A stretch of DNA of 64,000 bases from Leptospira stimsonii (lineage in GTDB: Bacteria; Spirochaetota; Leptospiria; Leptospirales; Leptospiraceae), in NCBI RefSeq assembly GCF_003545875.1, contig NZ_QHCS01000009.1:1-64000 (forward strand), read 5' to 3'. Position 1 is the stretch's first letter. Every line of letters begins with the position of its first letter. This document shows, in pieces, positions 1-9,117 of this stretch. Under the pieces are notes generated by a model. The model made no database searches. It was not told where the DNA came from and saw only the letters and a program-made list of their open reading frames with translations. The position numbers and the translations under genes were made by a program.

Positions 1-35
<35 letters not shown>

Positions 36-321
36 ATCGCGTTTCCCGCATTCGATTCCTAAATCTGGTCCGCAATCACTCGCGAACGGAATAAGAAGCA
101 AAACAGTTGGGCGCTTGGTTTGAAGAAGCTCACCATGCGGTGATTTCTTCGTAAAAACCAATGTAAGAAAACGAAGTCAGCCGGCAAGTAATTATTGTAA
201 AAATTATTCCGATTTTTTCGGGAAAATCCCTTTCCGCTTTTCGATTTTAACAGAAAAAAGTTCTCAAGTTTCCACTGAAGGCGCCTTCGTTCTAACAAAA
301 CGACCTGGCGAAACAAGCTCA

Positions 322-349
322 TTTTAATAGACCGATAAGTCTATTAAAA
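322..349. repeat. 11-bp perfect inverted repeat, 6-nt loop
   Basis: The left arm TTTTAATAGAC at 322-332 and the right arm GTCTATTAAAA at 339-349 are exact complements around the loop CGATAA. It could be an operator or an AT-rich terminator for transcription arriving from 502; no clear U-run follows on the minus strand, so the role is open. Confidence 0.6.
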
Positions 350-374
350 AATCGGAAAAGTAAAAAATATACAT

Positions 375-394
375 TAGAATATCAATATATTCTA
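375..394. repeat. 8-4-8 palindrome with TAGAAT half-sites
   Basis: TAGAATAT at 375-382 and ATATTCTA at 387-394 flank CAAT. The half-sites match those of the palindromes at 20731, 44724 and 50749, but the spacing is wider. A possible degenerate operator; no gene start is close by. Confidence 0.4.
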
Positions 395-501
395 CTTTCC
401 TTTCTCCTGCGCTTCTCCCGGAAAGCGGGGCTTTTCGGACTCCAAATTACAGCCGACTGAAGAATGGGGAAAACGATTCTAAATCCCAATACAACGGATT
501 C

Positions 502-1032
502 CTACCAAAGAATCGCGCTTTCATAAAGTCGTTCTCTTTGTTCCGCCTCAAAAAAAACGGTAAGATGATTCGTAAAAAGTTTGCATTTGTTTTGGCCAAG
601 AACCTCGGCTACTCCGATAAACATGCGGCGTCCATCGAAAAGAATCAGTTCTATGTCCTGAGGATAATCGTAACGATTGTAGTGATGCCAAAGAACTCGG
701 TGACTTTCCGCAATGTATCTCCAATGCAATCGAACGTCCTTGATTTCGAAGCTATCCTTCCATAAAGAACTCACGTCTTGAAATTCCTCTTCTCGATCGT
801 CCGGAAAGATTCGATTTACTTTTTTTACGGAAATTCCAAAACCCCAGCGAAGGGAGAATTCATCCTCAAAGCTGAAACGAATCATTTCCCCCTCCCTCGT
901 GGTCCAATAAACCGCCTTCGAAACTCCATGCGCGTTTTCGAATATTCGAAAACGACCGTAATATTGTACCGTTTGGACTTTTAGGCCTACGAGTTCTTTG
1001 CATCTCTGTTCGAGATCCAACTCCTTCTTCAT
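502..1032 (-). CDS. Hypothetical protein, partner of the giant WGR/LRR protein
   Basis: I do not recognise a family. The 176-residue product has no signal peptide or membrane segment, is rich in aromatic and charged residues, and starts with an acidic/basic helix (MKKELDLEQRCKELVG). Its ATG overlaps the stop of the upstream 1336-residue gene by four bases (ATGA), so the two are almost certainly translated together. The tight coupling suggests an accessory or partner protein for the upstream gene, which is inference only. The frame is intact and codon use looks like that of neighbouring genes. Confidence 0.75.
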   Translation of the reverse strand: MKKELDLEQRCKELVGLKVQTVQYYGRFRIFENAHGVSKAVYWTTREGEMIRFSFEDEFSLRWGFGISVKKVNRIFPDDREEEFQDVSSLWKDSFEIKDVRLHWRYIAESHRVLWHHYNRYDYPQDIELILFDGRRMFIGVAEVLGQNKCKLFTNHLTVFFEAEQRERLYESAILW

Positions 1033-4000
1033 TCTTCTTCGTTTTTGTCCTGAAGAATTCTATGAAGATCATATAACGTTTCCGAATAAACGATCGGATT
1101 TACGGATTCGAAGGGAAGCAATCGAGGATCCTCTTCCCCTCTGGGTTCGTCATAGATATAACTTCCCGTGGTGATCGATCCTCGATTTACGAAGAAAAAT
1201 TCCCGAAAGGTCATAGGCTGGTCGTAGTCGTAACTCTGAACGTTCAGGCCTTCGATTTTGAGAAAGACTTCGACTTCCTCGTTTGGAAACAACTTGTGAT
1301 AAGAAGAAATGCCTCCGCTATCGACGACGGATCCCCTTCTCCATCCGAATTTTTCGGCTCTGTATTTGAACGTGCTCCCGCGAAGGGATTTGTCTTCGAA
1401 TTGAAACGAGATTTTTTTCTTCCGATCTTCCTCGATCAGAAGATACGTGTCACGAGTCAGCTGAGGAATCGGCGGACGAATTTTGAGATTCTCCCACTTT
1501 CCTAACCACAATCTCTTTTCTTCTTCATCCAAAGAAAGCGGATGTAAAAGATGAATTTTGGAAACGTCTTCCGTATTTAACTTTTTATCTTCGATGTTCA
1601 GAATGTTTATTTCGGAAACATAAAAGTTTTCCCTCTCTTGATTCTTCTTGGAAATCTTTACCCAAACGTAATTCCGCGCGAAAGCGTTCGCGATCGGATT
1701 TTTAAGAAACAATTCTTTCCATTCTTCAACGGGCCATCTCCTCTGGACGACCAGATAGTATTCCATGTTCGTCCCGAATTGTTTGATCGAATCCTTGAGT
1801 AGGGTTGCCTCTTCCTTGTTTTTTTTCTTTTCGGCCTCGCTCCACTTGGGTGATTTCACCTCTTTATTGGATTCGTCCCAATAAGTGAACTTCAAGTCCT
1901 TTGAAATTCTCGCTGTATATTCAATTTTATTTATATTTATTTTTTTACTTAGATCTTTAAAATCGAAATCGGGAAGCATTCGGTCCTGTAGCTCGTACGG
2001 CGTCAGGAGCATCTTGGACGCGATGGACTCGAAGCCTTGCTCGGCGGCTTCCCTCACATTCGGATATTTCGTTCGAAAGGTTTGTCTGATTCTATCCAAA
2101 GCGCGGGCGGCGGCCATCGAATTCATCAACCCCAAACAGGCGCAGGCATTGAGATTCGTTTCTTTTTTGGCTACTGTCTCCAGTTCGGAAATTACATTCT
2201 CTTTTCCGAATATTCCAAGAATAGAAATCGCAAATCGATTGGGCGCCTTAAAACCGCCGTTTTTTTGAATGAGGGAAAGTAGCTCTTTGGAAAACGTTTC
2301 AAAGGAATTCTTATCGATTTGTTCCAGGACGTCTTTCAGCTCCGAATCAAGAACGATTTCGGAACGTGTTTTCTGTCTGTAGAAAAGATAACGAACTTCC
2401 TCTGAACTCAAAGGTTTTTTATCCTTCCAGAGAACTTTCGGAAGTTTTGTTTCATCCAACCACTTTGCTAAAGGTTTTTCCAGTTTTCCTAAATTCTTCG
2501 CGGTCTCAATTCGATTCTTCACTTCCTCTGCGCTTACGGATTTCGTATTCTCGTATAACAACTCCACCGCCAAATTACGAACGTCGTCGTTCTTCTCGGT
2601 TGCAAGAAGGGGCTCCAGCGCTTCGATCGATTTTTGAGTTCGCATTAAATTGAGAATCAACGCACCCGCCTCTCTCAGATGGGTTTGTTTCTCCTTCAAA
2701 AGCTCCTTTGCTCTAGGAATAACGATCTCTTCGGGAAGTCTGCTCAACGCCAAACAAGCCGTTTCACTCACCTTTTTGAACTCGCTTTTCGCGATTTCCC
2801 AGGTTTTATCGTAGTATTTCGTGTAGTCCAAACCGGAAAGAATGTTGAAAATTTGACGAAAATGACCGGCAATCCCGTCGTCTTTGATGCTCATATCGAG
2901 GGCTTCTCCGGCAATATCGATGGCTTCTTGACCGAGATATTTTACCGCAACGCCGATCACGTTCAAATCAAGAACCTTCGTTTTTTCTACGTATTCAAAA
3001 ACCGTTTCCTTTACGTTCTTCCCGAACGTCTTCAAAGCCCACTCGATAAAATCCGGTGTATCGTCCCGATAATAACCCTTGCCACCGGACCAATCGAAGT
3101 TGTACCCGCGATCTACATTCTTATTTTTTTTATCGGAGATATATTGCAGAATTTCTTTTATGAAATCGATCGTTTCTGTTTTGTATTTTTCGCTAAAGGA
3201 TTCATAACGAATTCTTGCTAGTTCCGCTCTACACGAAACACAATCGATATTTTGAATGGAATCGTTTAGAATCGGTTCTATCTTTTGGGGAAACGCTCTG
3301 CAGATAATTTCTATCGTCTCATAGGGAACGTGCTTTCTACCGTCCGTTCCTTCGTATTCTTTGATACGAGTGAGTTTAGGAATCTGACTTTGAATCAATT
3401 CCGATTTTTCCAGAACAAGAAGCTCCACGAATTGTGCAGGTAAACCTTCCTCCACAAAGTCGTTTATCAAAGTATCGGCGTTCGCAAGAATGAATTTTCC
3501 GAACGAGGTAACCTTCTTATCCGAAGTAAGCGCCATTTCGCTGATTTTGTATTTTCTTTCGACAAGAATTTTCGCTTCGTCGATTTCATAATCTTTGAGG
3601 CATTGGAGAATATCGGAGAATAGATTCTGATCTTCGGGATGATCGAGAACTTCCTTTTTCATCCAGCGATAAAACGATTCGAAAAAACCTTCCTTGTTCT
3701 TTTTAAAGGACCACGCGCCTTGTGTGATGTAGGAAAGAATTCGAAAATCTACCGCCGACCATGTTCGAAAAGGGCCCAAAACCTCAGGAATATCTCGGAA
3801 ATAATATTGGTCCTCGTTGATCGCTTTCGGAATCTCGTTCGTGTCTCCGGCAAAAAAGCTCTGAAGCATTGCGAGTTTCTTTTTCGTATCTTCCTTATAC
3901 GCCTTATCTTTCACCGCTCTGTAGAATTTTTCAAGCGCCTCTTTGTGTTGTTCGAAACTTCGTTCGAATTCTTGCGGGTCTTCGCTCGAAACGATTTTCT

Positions 4001-5039
4001 TTTTTTCCTCCGGTTTCGGATCTAAAAAATTCCGAATCGCCTCGATACCTTCGTAGACGATCTCCTTCGGGATATTTTCAATCTTGTTTCCTTCGATATC
4101 TAACCTTGTAAGATTGATTAAATTAGAAAATTCGAATGGAATCTTTTTCAATGGAGAATAAAGCATTTCCAGAGTTTCCAGATTCTTCAGTTCGAAAATA
4201 CATTTTGGAATTTCCGTGAACCGATTGAAATTCAAATTCAAATCGGTCAGGTTTTTCAATTTGCCGATCGAAGAAGGAAGATCCGAAAGTAGATTAGAAT
4301 TCAAATACAACTCGGTGAGTTGAATAAGATCGCCGATCGAATCGGGAATTTCGATGGGGGTTCTTTCTTCCATAGTACTGGAATGATCGTTTTCCCGGTT
4401 ATAATTCACCCAAAGAGTTTCCAAAGAATGAAGCATACCGATGCTTTTTGGTAATGCTTTGAGTTCTTCGTTGTGCTGGATATCCAGTCGATTCAAATTG
4501 GAGAGTTTTCCAAGAGACTCGGGTAAGAATTCGATCGAGGTTCTTTCAATGCTTAACCAAGTGAGAGTTTTCAATTCTCCGATGGAATCCGGTATCGATT
4601 TTAGGGATTCGCTTTCTTTGATCTCCAGATGATCCAGATTCTTAAAATTTCCGATCAAATTCGGTAAAACGGAAACTTTCTGCAAATCCAAACGTTTCAA
4701 CCAATCGAGTTTACAAACTTCCTCCATCAGTTCTTCGGAACCTTCCACGTTGATACTCAGTTGTTCACTCTTTTGTTTTTGAACGTCCGCGATCGACTTC
4801 AGAGCGAAGACGTTGACGTTCCCAATTGGGATCTCGACTTCTTCGAAACCTTCTTTTAATTTTGTCGCGATCAGACCGTCCGCCTTTTTTCGACAGAGTT
4901 CCTCCGAAGCGAATGTTTCCGTACTGGATTTCGATTCTCCATAACGTGGCCCTTGCCGAAACGTCAGTGTCTTTGTATTCAAGTCGATGGACCAAAATTT
5001 TTCCGATTTGTTCTTTTGATAAATAAAATTACGTGTCAT
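1029..5039 (-). CDS. Giant WGR-LRR-HEAT protein with DUF4132-like C-terminus
   Basis: A 1336-residue cytoplasmic protein without signal peptide. Residues 1-70 resemble a WGR domain (…RQGPRYGESKS…), a fold linked to nucleic-acid or PARP-type contexts. Residues about 100-340 hold leucine-rich repeats of the IPxSIGxLxxLxxLxL type. Residues about 350-1000 are helical and HEAT-like (for example around the LSRLPEEIVIPRAKELL segment). The C-terminal 300 residues contain features I associate with DUF4132 (helix-rich stretch, a VVQRRWPVEEW motif), as in E. coli YehI/MolR-like proteins. Function in this family is not established; a scaffold or stress role is possible. It forms a two-gene unit with the gene ending at 502. 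Confidence 0.85.
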   Translation of the reverse strand: MTRNFIYQKNKSEKFWSIDLNTKTLTFRQGPRYGESKSSTETFASEELCRKKADGLIATKLKEGFEEVEIPIGNVNVFALKSIADVQKQKSEQLSINVEGSEELMEEVCKLDWLKRLDLQKVSVLPNLIGNFKNLDHLEIKESESLKSIPDSIGELKTLTWLSIERTSIEFLPESLGKLSNLNRLDIQHNEELKALPKSIGMLHSLETLWVNYNRENDHSSTMEERTPIEIPDSIGDLIQLTELYLNSNLLSDLPSSIGKLKNLTDLNLNFNRFTEIPKCIFELKNLETLEMLYSPLKKIPFEFSNLINLTRLDIEGNKIENIPKEIVYEGIEAIRNFLDPKPEEKKKIVSSEDPQEFERSFEQHKEALEKFYRAVKDKAYKEDTKKKLAMLQSFFAGDTNEIPKAINEDQYYFRDIPEVLGPFRTWSAVDFRILSYITQGAWSFKKNKEGFFESFYRWMKKEVLDHPEDQNLFSDILQCLKDYEIDEAKILVERKYKISEMALTSDKKVTSFGKFILANADTLINDFVEEGLPAQFVELLVLEKSELIQSQIPKLTRIKEYEGTDGRKHVPYETIEIICRAFPQKIEPILNDSIQNIDCVSCRAELARIRYESFSEKYKTETIDFIKEILQYISDKKNKNVDRGYNFDWSGGKGYYRDDTPDFIEWALKTFGKNVKETVFEYVEKTKVLDLNVIGVAVKYLGQEAIDIAGEALDMSIKDDGIAGHFRQIFNILSGLDYTKYYDKTWEIAKSEFKKVSETACLALSRLPEEIVIPRAKELLKEKQTHLREAGALILNLMRTQKSIEALEPLLATEKNDDVRNLAVELLYENTKSVSAEEVKNRIETAKNLGKLEKPLAKWLDETKLPKVLWKDKKPLSSEEVRYLFYRQKTRSEIVLDSELKDVLEQIDKNSFETFSKELLSLIQKNGGFKAPNRFAISILGIFGKENVISELETVAKKETNLNACACLGLMNSMAAARALDRIRQTFRTKYPNVREAAEQGFESIASKMLLTPYELQDRMLPDFDFKDLSKKININKIEYTARISKDLKFTYWDESNKEVKSPKWSEAEKKKNKEEATLLKDSIKQFGTNMEYYLVVQRRWPVEEWKELFLKNPIANAFARNYVWVKISKKNQERENFYVSEINILNIEDKKLNTEDVSKIHLLHPLSLDEEEKRLWLGKWENLKIRPPIPQLTRDTYLLIEEDRKKKISFQFEDKSLRGSTFKYRAEKFGWRRGSVVDSGGISSYHKLFPNEEVEVFLKIEGLNVQSYDYDQPMTFREFFFVNRGSITTGSYIYDEPRGEEDPRLLPFESVNPIVYSETLYDLHRILQDKNEEE

Positions 5040-5596
5040 TGGATCGAGTACCCATACTCAAAGTTTTCGCTTTCCTATTGGCAAAGCGACGGAGCACAGA
5101 AACAACAAATTAGATTTTACTTTTTGCAAAGAAGAACCGCAAAAAGGGAAGCTACGAAAAAAAAATAAAACTGTCGTTTTTTAAAAAGACATTCAATTTT
5201 TCGAAACTGATATTGAACGAAAGCTCGTCGCGAAACAAAAGATTTGAATTTGAAATCAAAAAAGGAAGATTCTTTTCTCGTTCGGCCACCGAAACGAAAG
5301 AATCCAGGGAAAACGCAACTCAACTTTCAGTTTCAAAAATCAAATCGCCTCTTTCTCGTGATTCTTGCAAAGGATTTTAAAAGAATCTCGTTCTTCCGAG
5401 ATGAATTTTCATCAAACCGAACGCCACAGCATTACATTATAAGTAGTCTTCTGCCATATTATAATGTCAGAAGAATATTCAAGAATAACGGATAGAATCA
5501 TTCTCTGAGATTCAAATTCTTACTTTATAAGTTTTGATTTCATTGCTGGCAATGTTGAACCGGCAAGAGTTAAAAATAATTTTTTTCGAGCGTAGA
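5040..5596. other. Divergent intergenic region with interlocked inverted repeats
   Basis: About 550 bases separate the minus-strand giant gene from the plus-strand peroxidase. I see no gene. At 5434-5442 and 5459-5467 ACATTATAA pairs with TTATAATGT, while TCTTCTG at 5447-5453 pairs with CAGAAGA at 5468-5474; the two stems interlock and cannot both form as simple hairpins. This is the likely promoter and control region of the peroxidase. Confidence 0.5.
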
Positions 5597-6607
5597 ATGG
5601 CACGTTATTCCTTGTTCTCCAGTTTCCTTTTCACGATCTTCCTGTTTTCCGTTTGTAAAGAAAAACCGATCGAACCTCCGAAGGAAATCAAACCGATCCC
5701 GAAAATTTCCTATCCGTTTCCAAAAGAAAACGAACCGAACCCGACCCGCATCGAATTGGGTAAAATTCTTTTCTTTGATCCGATCGTATCGGGTTCCAAT
5801 TGGATCAGTTGCGCCACTTGCCACAATCCGGGTCTCGCTTGGACGGACGGATTAAAAACCGCAATCGGTCATAACATGAAAGTTTTGGGTAAGAATACTC
5901 CAACGATTATAAACTCTGCCTTTGGAGAAAAGATGTTCTGGGACGGAAGAGCCGATTCTTTAGAAGAGCAGGCATTAGGTCCGATCTCCTCTCCGGATGA
6001 AATGAATCAAAATCCGGACGAGCTCGTTTTAGAACTCAAAAAAATCAAAGGTTATCGAGATCGTTTTGAACGCGCTTATCCGAACGAAGGGATCACCAAG
6101 GAAACGATTGGGAAAGCGATCGCAAGCTTTGAAAGAAGTATTCTTTCCTTTCAATCTCCGTATGACGCTTGGATCCAAGGAGATAACAAAGCGATAAACG
6201 AATCCGCTCAAAGAGGCCAAGCGCTCTTCAAGGGGAAAGCAAACTGCATCGCTTGTCATCTCGGAAACAACTTCACGGACGACGGATTCCATAATATCGG
6301 AATCAAGTCCAAAGAAAAGGATCCTGGTCGTTTCAAACTCGTTCCGGTCAAATCGATGAAAGGCGCCTTCAAAACTCCTACGTTGCGCGACGTCGCTCTT
6401 ACCGCTCCCTATATGCACGACGGGAGTTATCAAACTTTGGAAGAAGTCGTCGATCATTATGATCGTGGAGGGGACGATCTTTCCAATCTAGATCCGAATA
6501 TGAAACCTCTGAAACTCTCCGAGGAAGAGAAAAAAGACCTAATCTCGTTTATGCGATCGCTTACCGGGAAAAGAGAACCGATTTCAATCCCTACATTTCC
6601 GAGATAA
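5597..6607 (+). CDS. Di-haem cytochrome c peroxidase / MauG-family lipoprotein
   Basis: A periplasmic enzyme of the bacterial cytochrome c peroxidase/MauG family, which reduces H2O2 or carries out haem-based oxidations. I start at the internal ATG because it gives an N-terminal lipoprotein signal (MARYSLFSSFLFTIFLFSVC, Cys20). Two CxxCH motifs are present, CATCH at about residues 72-76 and CIACH at 217-221. The family motif MFWDGRADSLEEQA and the later MHDGSYQTLEEVVDHY are clear. The length of 336 residues is typical. It is followed on the same strand by a cupredoxin and a small cytochrome c, plausible electron carriers for it. A second, longer-signal paralogue lies at 49736-50725. Confidence 0.9.
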   Translation: MARYSLFSSFLFTIFLFSVCKEKPIEPPKEIKPIPKISYPFPKENEPNPTRIELGKILFFDPIVSGSNWISCATCHNPGLAWTDGLKTAIGHNMKVLGKNTPTIINSAFGEKMFWDGRADSLEEQALGPISSPDEMNQNPDELVLELKKIKGYRDRFERAYPNEGITKETIGKAIASFERSILSFQSPYDAWIQGDNKAINESAQRGQALFKGKANCIACHLGNNFTDDGFHNIGIKSKEKDPGRFKLVPVKSMKGAFKTPTLRDVALTAPYMHDGSYQTLEEVVDHYDRGGDDLSNLDPNMKPLKLSEEEKKDLISFMRSLTGKREPISIPTFPR

Positions 6608-6707
6608 CGATCCGATTCGAGATTCAGTTCATTAAAATTTTAGAATATTTTATTTTTATCACAAGCGAAATCGATTTTTAAAAAGGAAAACATTCCAGGA
6701 GAAATTT

Positions 6708-7028
6708 ATGTTGAAACAAGTTTTACTAACGTGCTTACTCGCAATCCTTATGACGGGAAACCTAAACGCCGCAGAACACGAGGTAGGCCAGAAAGAAAAA
6801 AAGTTTACGGTAGAATCCTTAAAGGTTAAAATCGGGGACGTCGTGAGTTTTCCGAATTACGATTCTTTCTTTCACAATATCTATTCTTTATCCCCGGAGA
6901 AAATTTTCGATCTCGGTTCTTATCCGCAAGGACAAACGAAAAAAGTGAAATTCGATAAGGCCGGAAAAATCCTCGTGGAATGTGCGATCCATCCAGGCAT
7001 GAAAATGACGATCGAAGTACAACCATGA
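6708..7028 (+). CDS. Periplasmic cupredoxin (plastocyanin-like blue copper protein)
   Basis: A 106-residue secreted protein with a signal peptide ending near NLNAAEHE. The fold and ligands of a small blue copper protein are visible: His in SFFHN and the C-terminal Cys/His/Met group in VECAIHPGMKM. Such proteins shuttle electrons in the periplasm, and relatives are annotated as methylamine-utilisation or amicyanin-like. A good Shine-Dalgarno (AGGAGA) precedes the ATG. Its stop overlaps the start of the cytochrome c gene by four bases. About 60 bases upstream of the start lies a partial TTTTAGAATATTTTA motif resembling the palindromes seen elsewhere in the window. Confidence 0.88.
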   Translation: MLKQVLLTCLLAILMTGNLNAAEHEVGQKEKKFTVESLKVKIGDVVSFPNYDSFFHNIYSLSPEKIFDLGSYPQGQTKKVKFDKAGKILVECAIHPGMKMTIEVQP

Positions 7029-7381
7029 GAAGAATCAAAATTCTTACTCTGTTTTTTTTATTCGCTGCGAGTTCGAGAGTGTTTGCTCTGGAAGCCAACG
7101 ATAAATCCGTGATCCGAGGAAGTATCGTTTTTCGAACCTACTGTGTGCTTTGTCACGGAGAAAACGCGGACGGAAAGGGTCGCCTTGCCGAAGGAAAAAT
7201 TCCTCCACCCGCCAATCTCACCAAAACGTTTCTGAACGACGCGCAAAAAGAGGAAATCATTCGAAAGGGAGGAATGGGAGTCGGTCGCTCTCCTTTTATG
7301 CCTCCCTGGAAGGACGAACTTTCCAACGAACAGATCAAAGACGTGATTTCATATATCAACTACATTTCAAAATCGAAATAA
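7025..7381 (+). CDS. Small periplasmic mono-haem cytochrome c
   Basis: A 118-residue secreted class I cytochrome c. The start is taken at the ATG that overlaps the cupredoxin stop (ATGA). A signal peptide (ILTLFFLFAASSRVFA) is followed by one haem motif, CVLCH in the segment TYCVLCHGENADGKG, and a downstream Met ligand candidate in FMPPWKDELS. The order peroxidase, cupredoxin, cytochrome c suggests one periplasmic electron-transfer module; that is inference from position and family. Confidence 0.9.
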   Translation: MRRIKILTLFFLFAASSRVFALEANDKSVIRGSIVFRTYCVLCHGENADGKGRLAEGKIPPPANLTKTFLNDAQKEEIIRKGGMGVGRSPFMPPWKDELSNEQIKDVISYINYISKSK

Positions 7382-7404
7382 GTCTTAGGAATTTTCTAAA
7401 CAAC

Positions 7405-9117
7405 GTGAATCCGCTCAGCAATATCAGCATCAAATCAAGACTCAGACTTAGCTTTGGAACGATCATCGCGGTGTTCATCGCCTCTTCGATCGTAATCGCT
7501 ACGAGCACACTTTCGTATAGAACTGCGATTCGTTCGATGATGGATAATTCCCAGCCGAAGTTTCAGCTACTCAATCTGACTTTGGAAAAAATCATTCTGA
7601 TCGAACTCAAAATCTCCTCCAAAGTATCCACCGTCGATTCCCTTCTTTCGGAGGAGGAATACAATCAAACCCAAAAGTTGTTCGAAGAGATTAAAAATAA
7701 TCTGGAACAATTTCATTCGTTTCCTTTGAAGAATTTCGAAATAGAGAACGTAAATCTTCTCAAATCACAACTCCAAAAATTTGCCCAATACAACGAAACG
7801 GTTCATCGACTTTGGAAACAAAATCAGAGACAGGAGGCTCAAATTCTCTACGTAAGAGGAATCAATCCCTTGAGCGAATCGATGCGCGATTCGATCAAAC
7901 AATGGATGGAAAAGGAAAACGAAACTTCGAGGCAAAGCGGAGATAACGCGGATTCTCGGCTTACGTTTTCCTTGTATTTGATCGCGATTCTTACATTGCT
8001 TTCTTCCGCGGCGGGAATCTTTTTTTCTCGGTCCATCATTCGATCGATTACTTCTCCGTTGAAAAAGGCCATCGACCTCGCGTCTGCGATCGAAAACGGA
8101 AATCTAAATACGAAAATTCAAAACGAAAGTTCGGACGAAATGGGAGAATTATTAAAATTCCTAAAACGAATGGAAGCCTCACTTCGAGAGATCATCGTGG
8201 AAGCGAGAATTTCCATTTCCAGTTCCGAAAAGACCAGCCAGGAATTTTCCAAGGTTTCCAAAGAATTTATTGCGACATCGGAAACCCAGGCGAGCAATTC
8301 TCAAAACGTGGCGGATCTGATCGATCGACTCAGCAATCTTGTGGAAAAGAATACGTCCGTAATTCTACATTCCGCGGAGCATCTCAGAAACTTAGAAAAA
8401 GAAATTCAGGGAAATCTAATATCTTTGGGAGCGGTAACGGAATCCCTGAATTCCTTTACGATGAAAGCGAAAGAATCTTCGGAAACTGCGATCAAAGGAA
8501 GGGAAAAAGTGGACGTGGTCCAGAAATCCCTGGGAGAAGCGAAAAACAGCGTTAGAAGAATCAAAGAAACATTGGAAAAGATCGGTGAAATTTCCAATAG
8601 GACCAACATGCTAGCGTTAAACGCTTCGATCGAGGCGGCAAGAGCGGGTGAACACGGAAAAGGATTTTCAGTCGTCGCGGAAGAAGTTTCCCAACTCGCC
8701 GATCATACGATGAGAAACACGAGAGAAATCAAAGAATTGATCGAATCGACCCGAATCAACGTGGAATTAGGCGACGGGGAAATGAATCAATTCTCCGATT
8801 TTTTCAAAACCATTCAATCGGACACTTCTTTTATGGCGCAATTCAGTTTTAAACTTTTGGAGGATATGCGAAACCAGGAAGCGAGTCTGAATTCCTGTTC
8901 AACGAGGATGCATACGATCGCGGGCAATATTACGGATTTGGAAAATTCTTCTTTGGAAAATAAATCCGCTTATAGTTCGATTCAGAATTCCGTGCAAGAT
9001 CTTTCCAAGGGAGCCAAATTGATTTCCTCCGGTTCGCAGGAAATCGCGTCCGGCGCGAAACTTTTAGACGCCCAATCTATGAAAGTGAAATCATTGATGG
9101 AAAAATTTATCGTCTAA
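7405..9117 (+). CDS. Methyl-accepting chemotaxis protein
   Basis: A membrane chemoreceptor of about 570 residues. I take the GTG at 7405 as the start (VNPLSNISIKSRLRLSFG) because upstream codons overlap the cytochrome gene; an AGGA lies 14 bases upstream, a long spacing, so the start is uncertain. Transmembrane segment 1 (about residues 13-35) is followed by a four-helix-bundle sensor, transmembrane segment 2 (LYLIAILTLLSSAAGIFFS), a HAMP linker and a cytoplasmic signalling domain with the conserved hairpin tip NMLALNASIEAARAGEHGKG. It signals to CheA/CheW. Placement behind redox genes could mean redox or peroxide taxis, but no haem or PAS domain is seen. Its stop overlaps the convergent exporter gene by four bases. 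Confidence 0.92.
   Translation: MNPLSNISIKSRLRLSFGTIIAVFIASSIVIATSTLSYRTAIRSMMDNSQPKFQLLNLTLEKIILIELKISSKVSTVDSLLSEEEYNQTQKLFEEIKNNLEQFHSFPLKNFEIENVNLLKSQLQKFAQYNETVHRLWKQNQRQEAQILYVRGINPLSESMRDSIKQWMEKENETSRQSGDNADSRLTFSLYLIAILTLLSSAAGIFFSRSIIRSITSPLKKAIDLASAIENGNLNTKIQNESSDEMGELLKFLKRMEASLREIIVEARISISSSEKTSQEFSKVSKEFIATSETQASNSQNVADLIDRLSNLVEKNTSVILHSAEHLRNLEKEIQGNLISLGAVTESLNSFTMKAKESSETAIKGREKVDVVQKSLGEAKNSVRRIKETLEKIGEISNRTNMLALNASIEAARAGEHGKGFSVVAEEVSQLADHTMRNTREIKELIESTRINVELGDGEMNQFSDFFKTIQSDTSFMAQFSFKLLEDMRNQEASLNSCSTRMHTIAGNITDLENSSLENKSAYSSIQNSVQDLSKGAKLISSGSQEIASGAKLLDAQSMKVKSLMEKFIV

Noticed and set aside
59..322. 87-codon minus-strand frame at the left edge
   Set aside because: No ribosome site, no recognisable family, odd Arg/Phe-rich composition; treated as chance.
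5447..5474. H-type pseudoknot from the interlocked stems before the peroxidase
   Set aside because: The third loop would have zero length across a nine-pair stem, which is not sterically reasonable; alternative hairpins are more likely.
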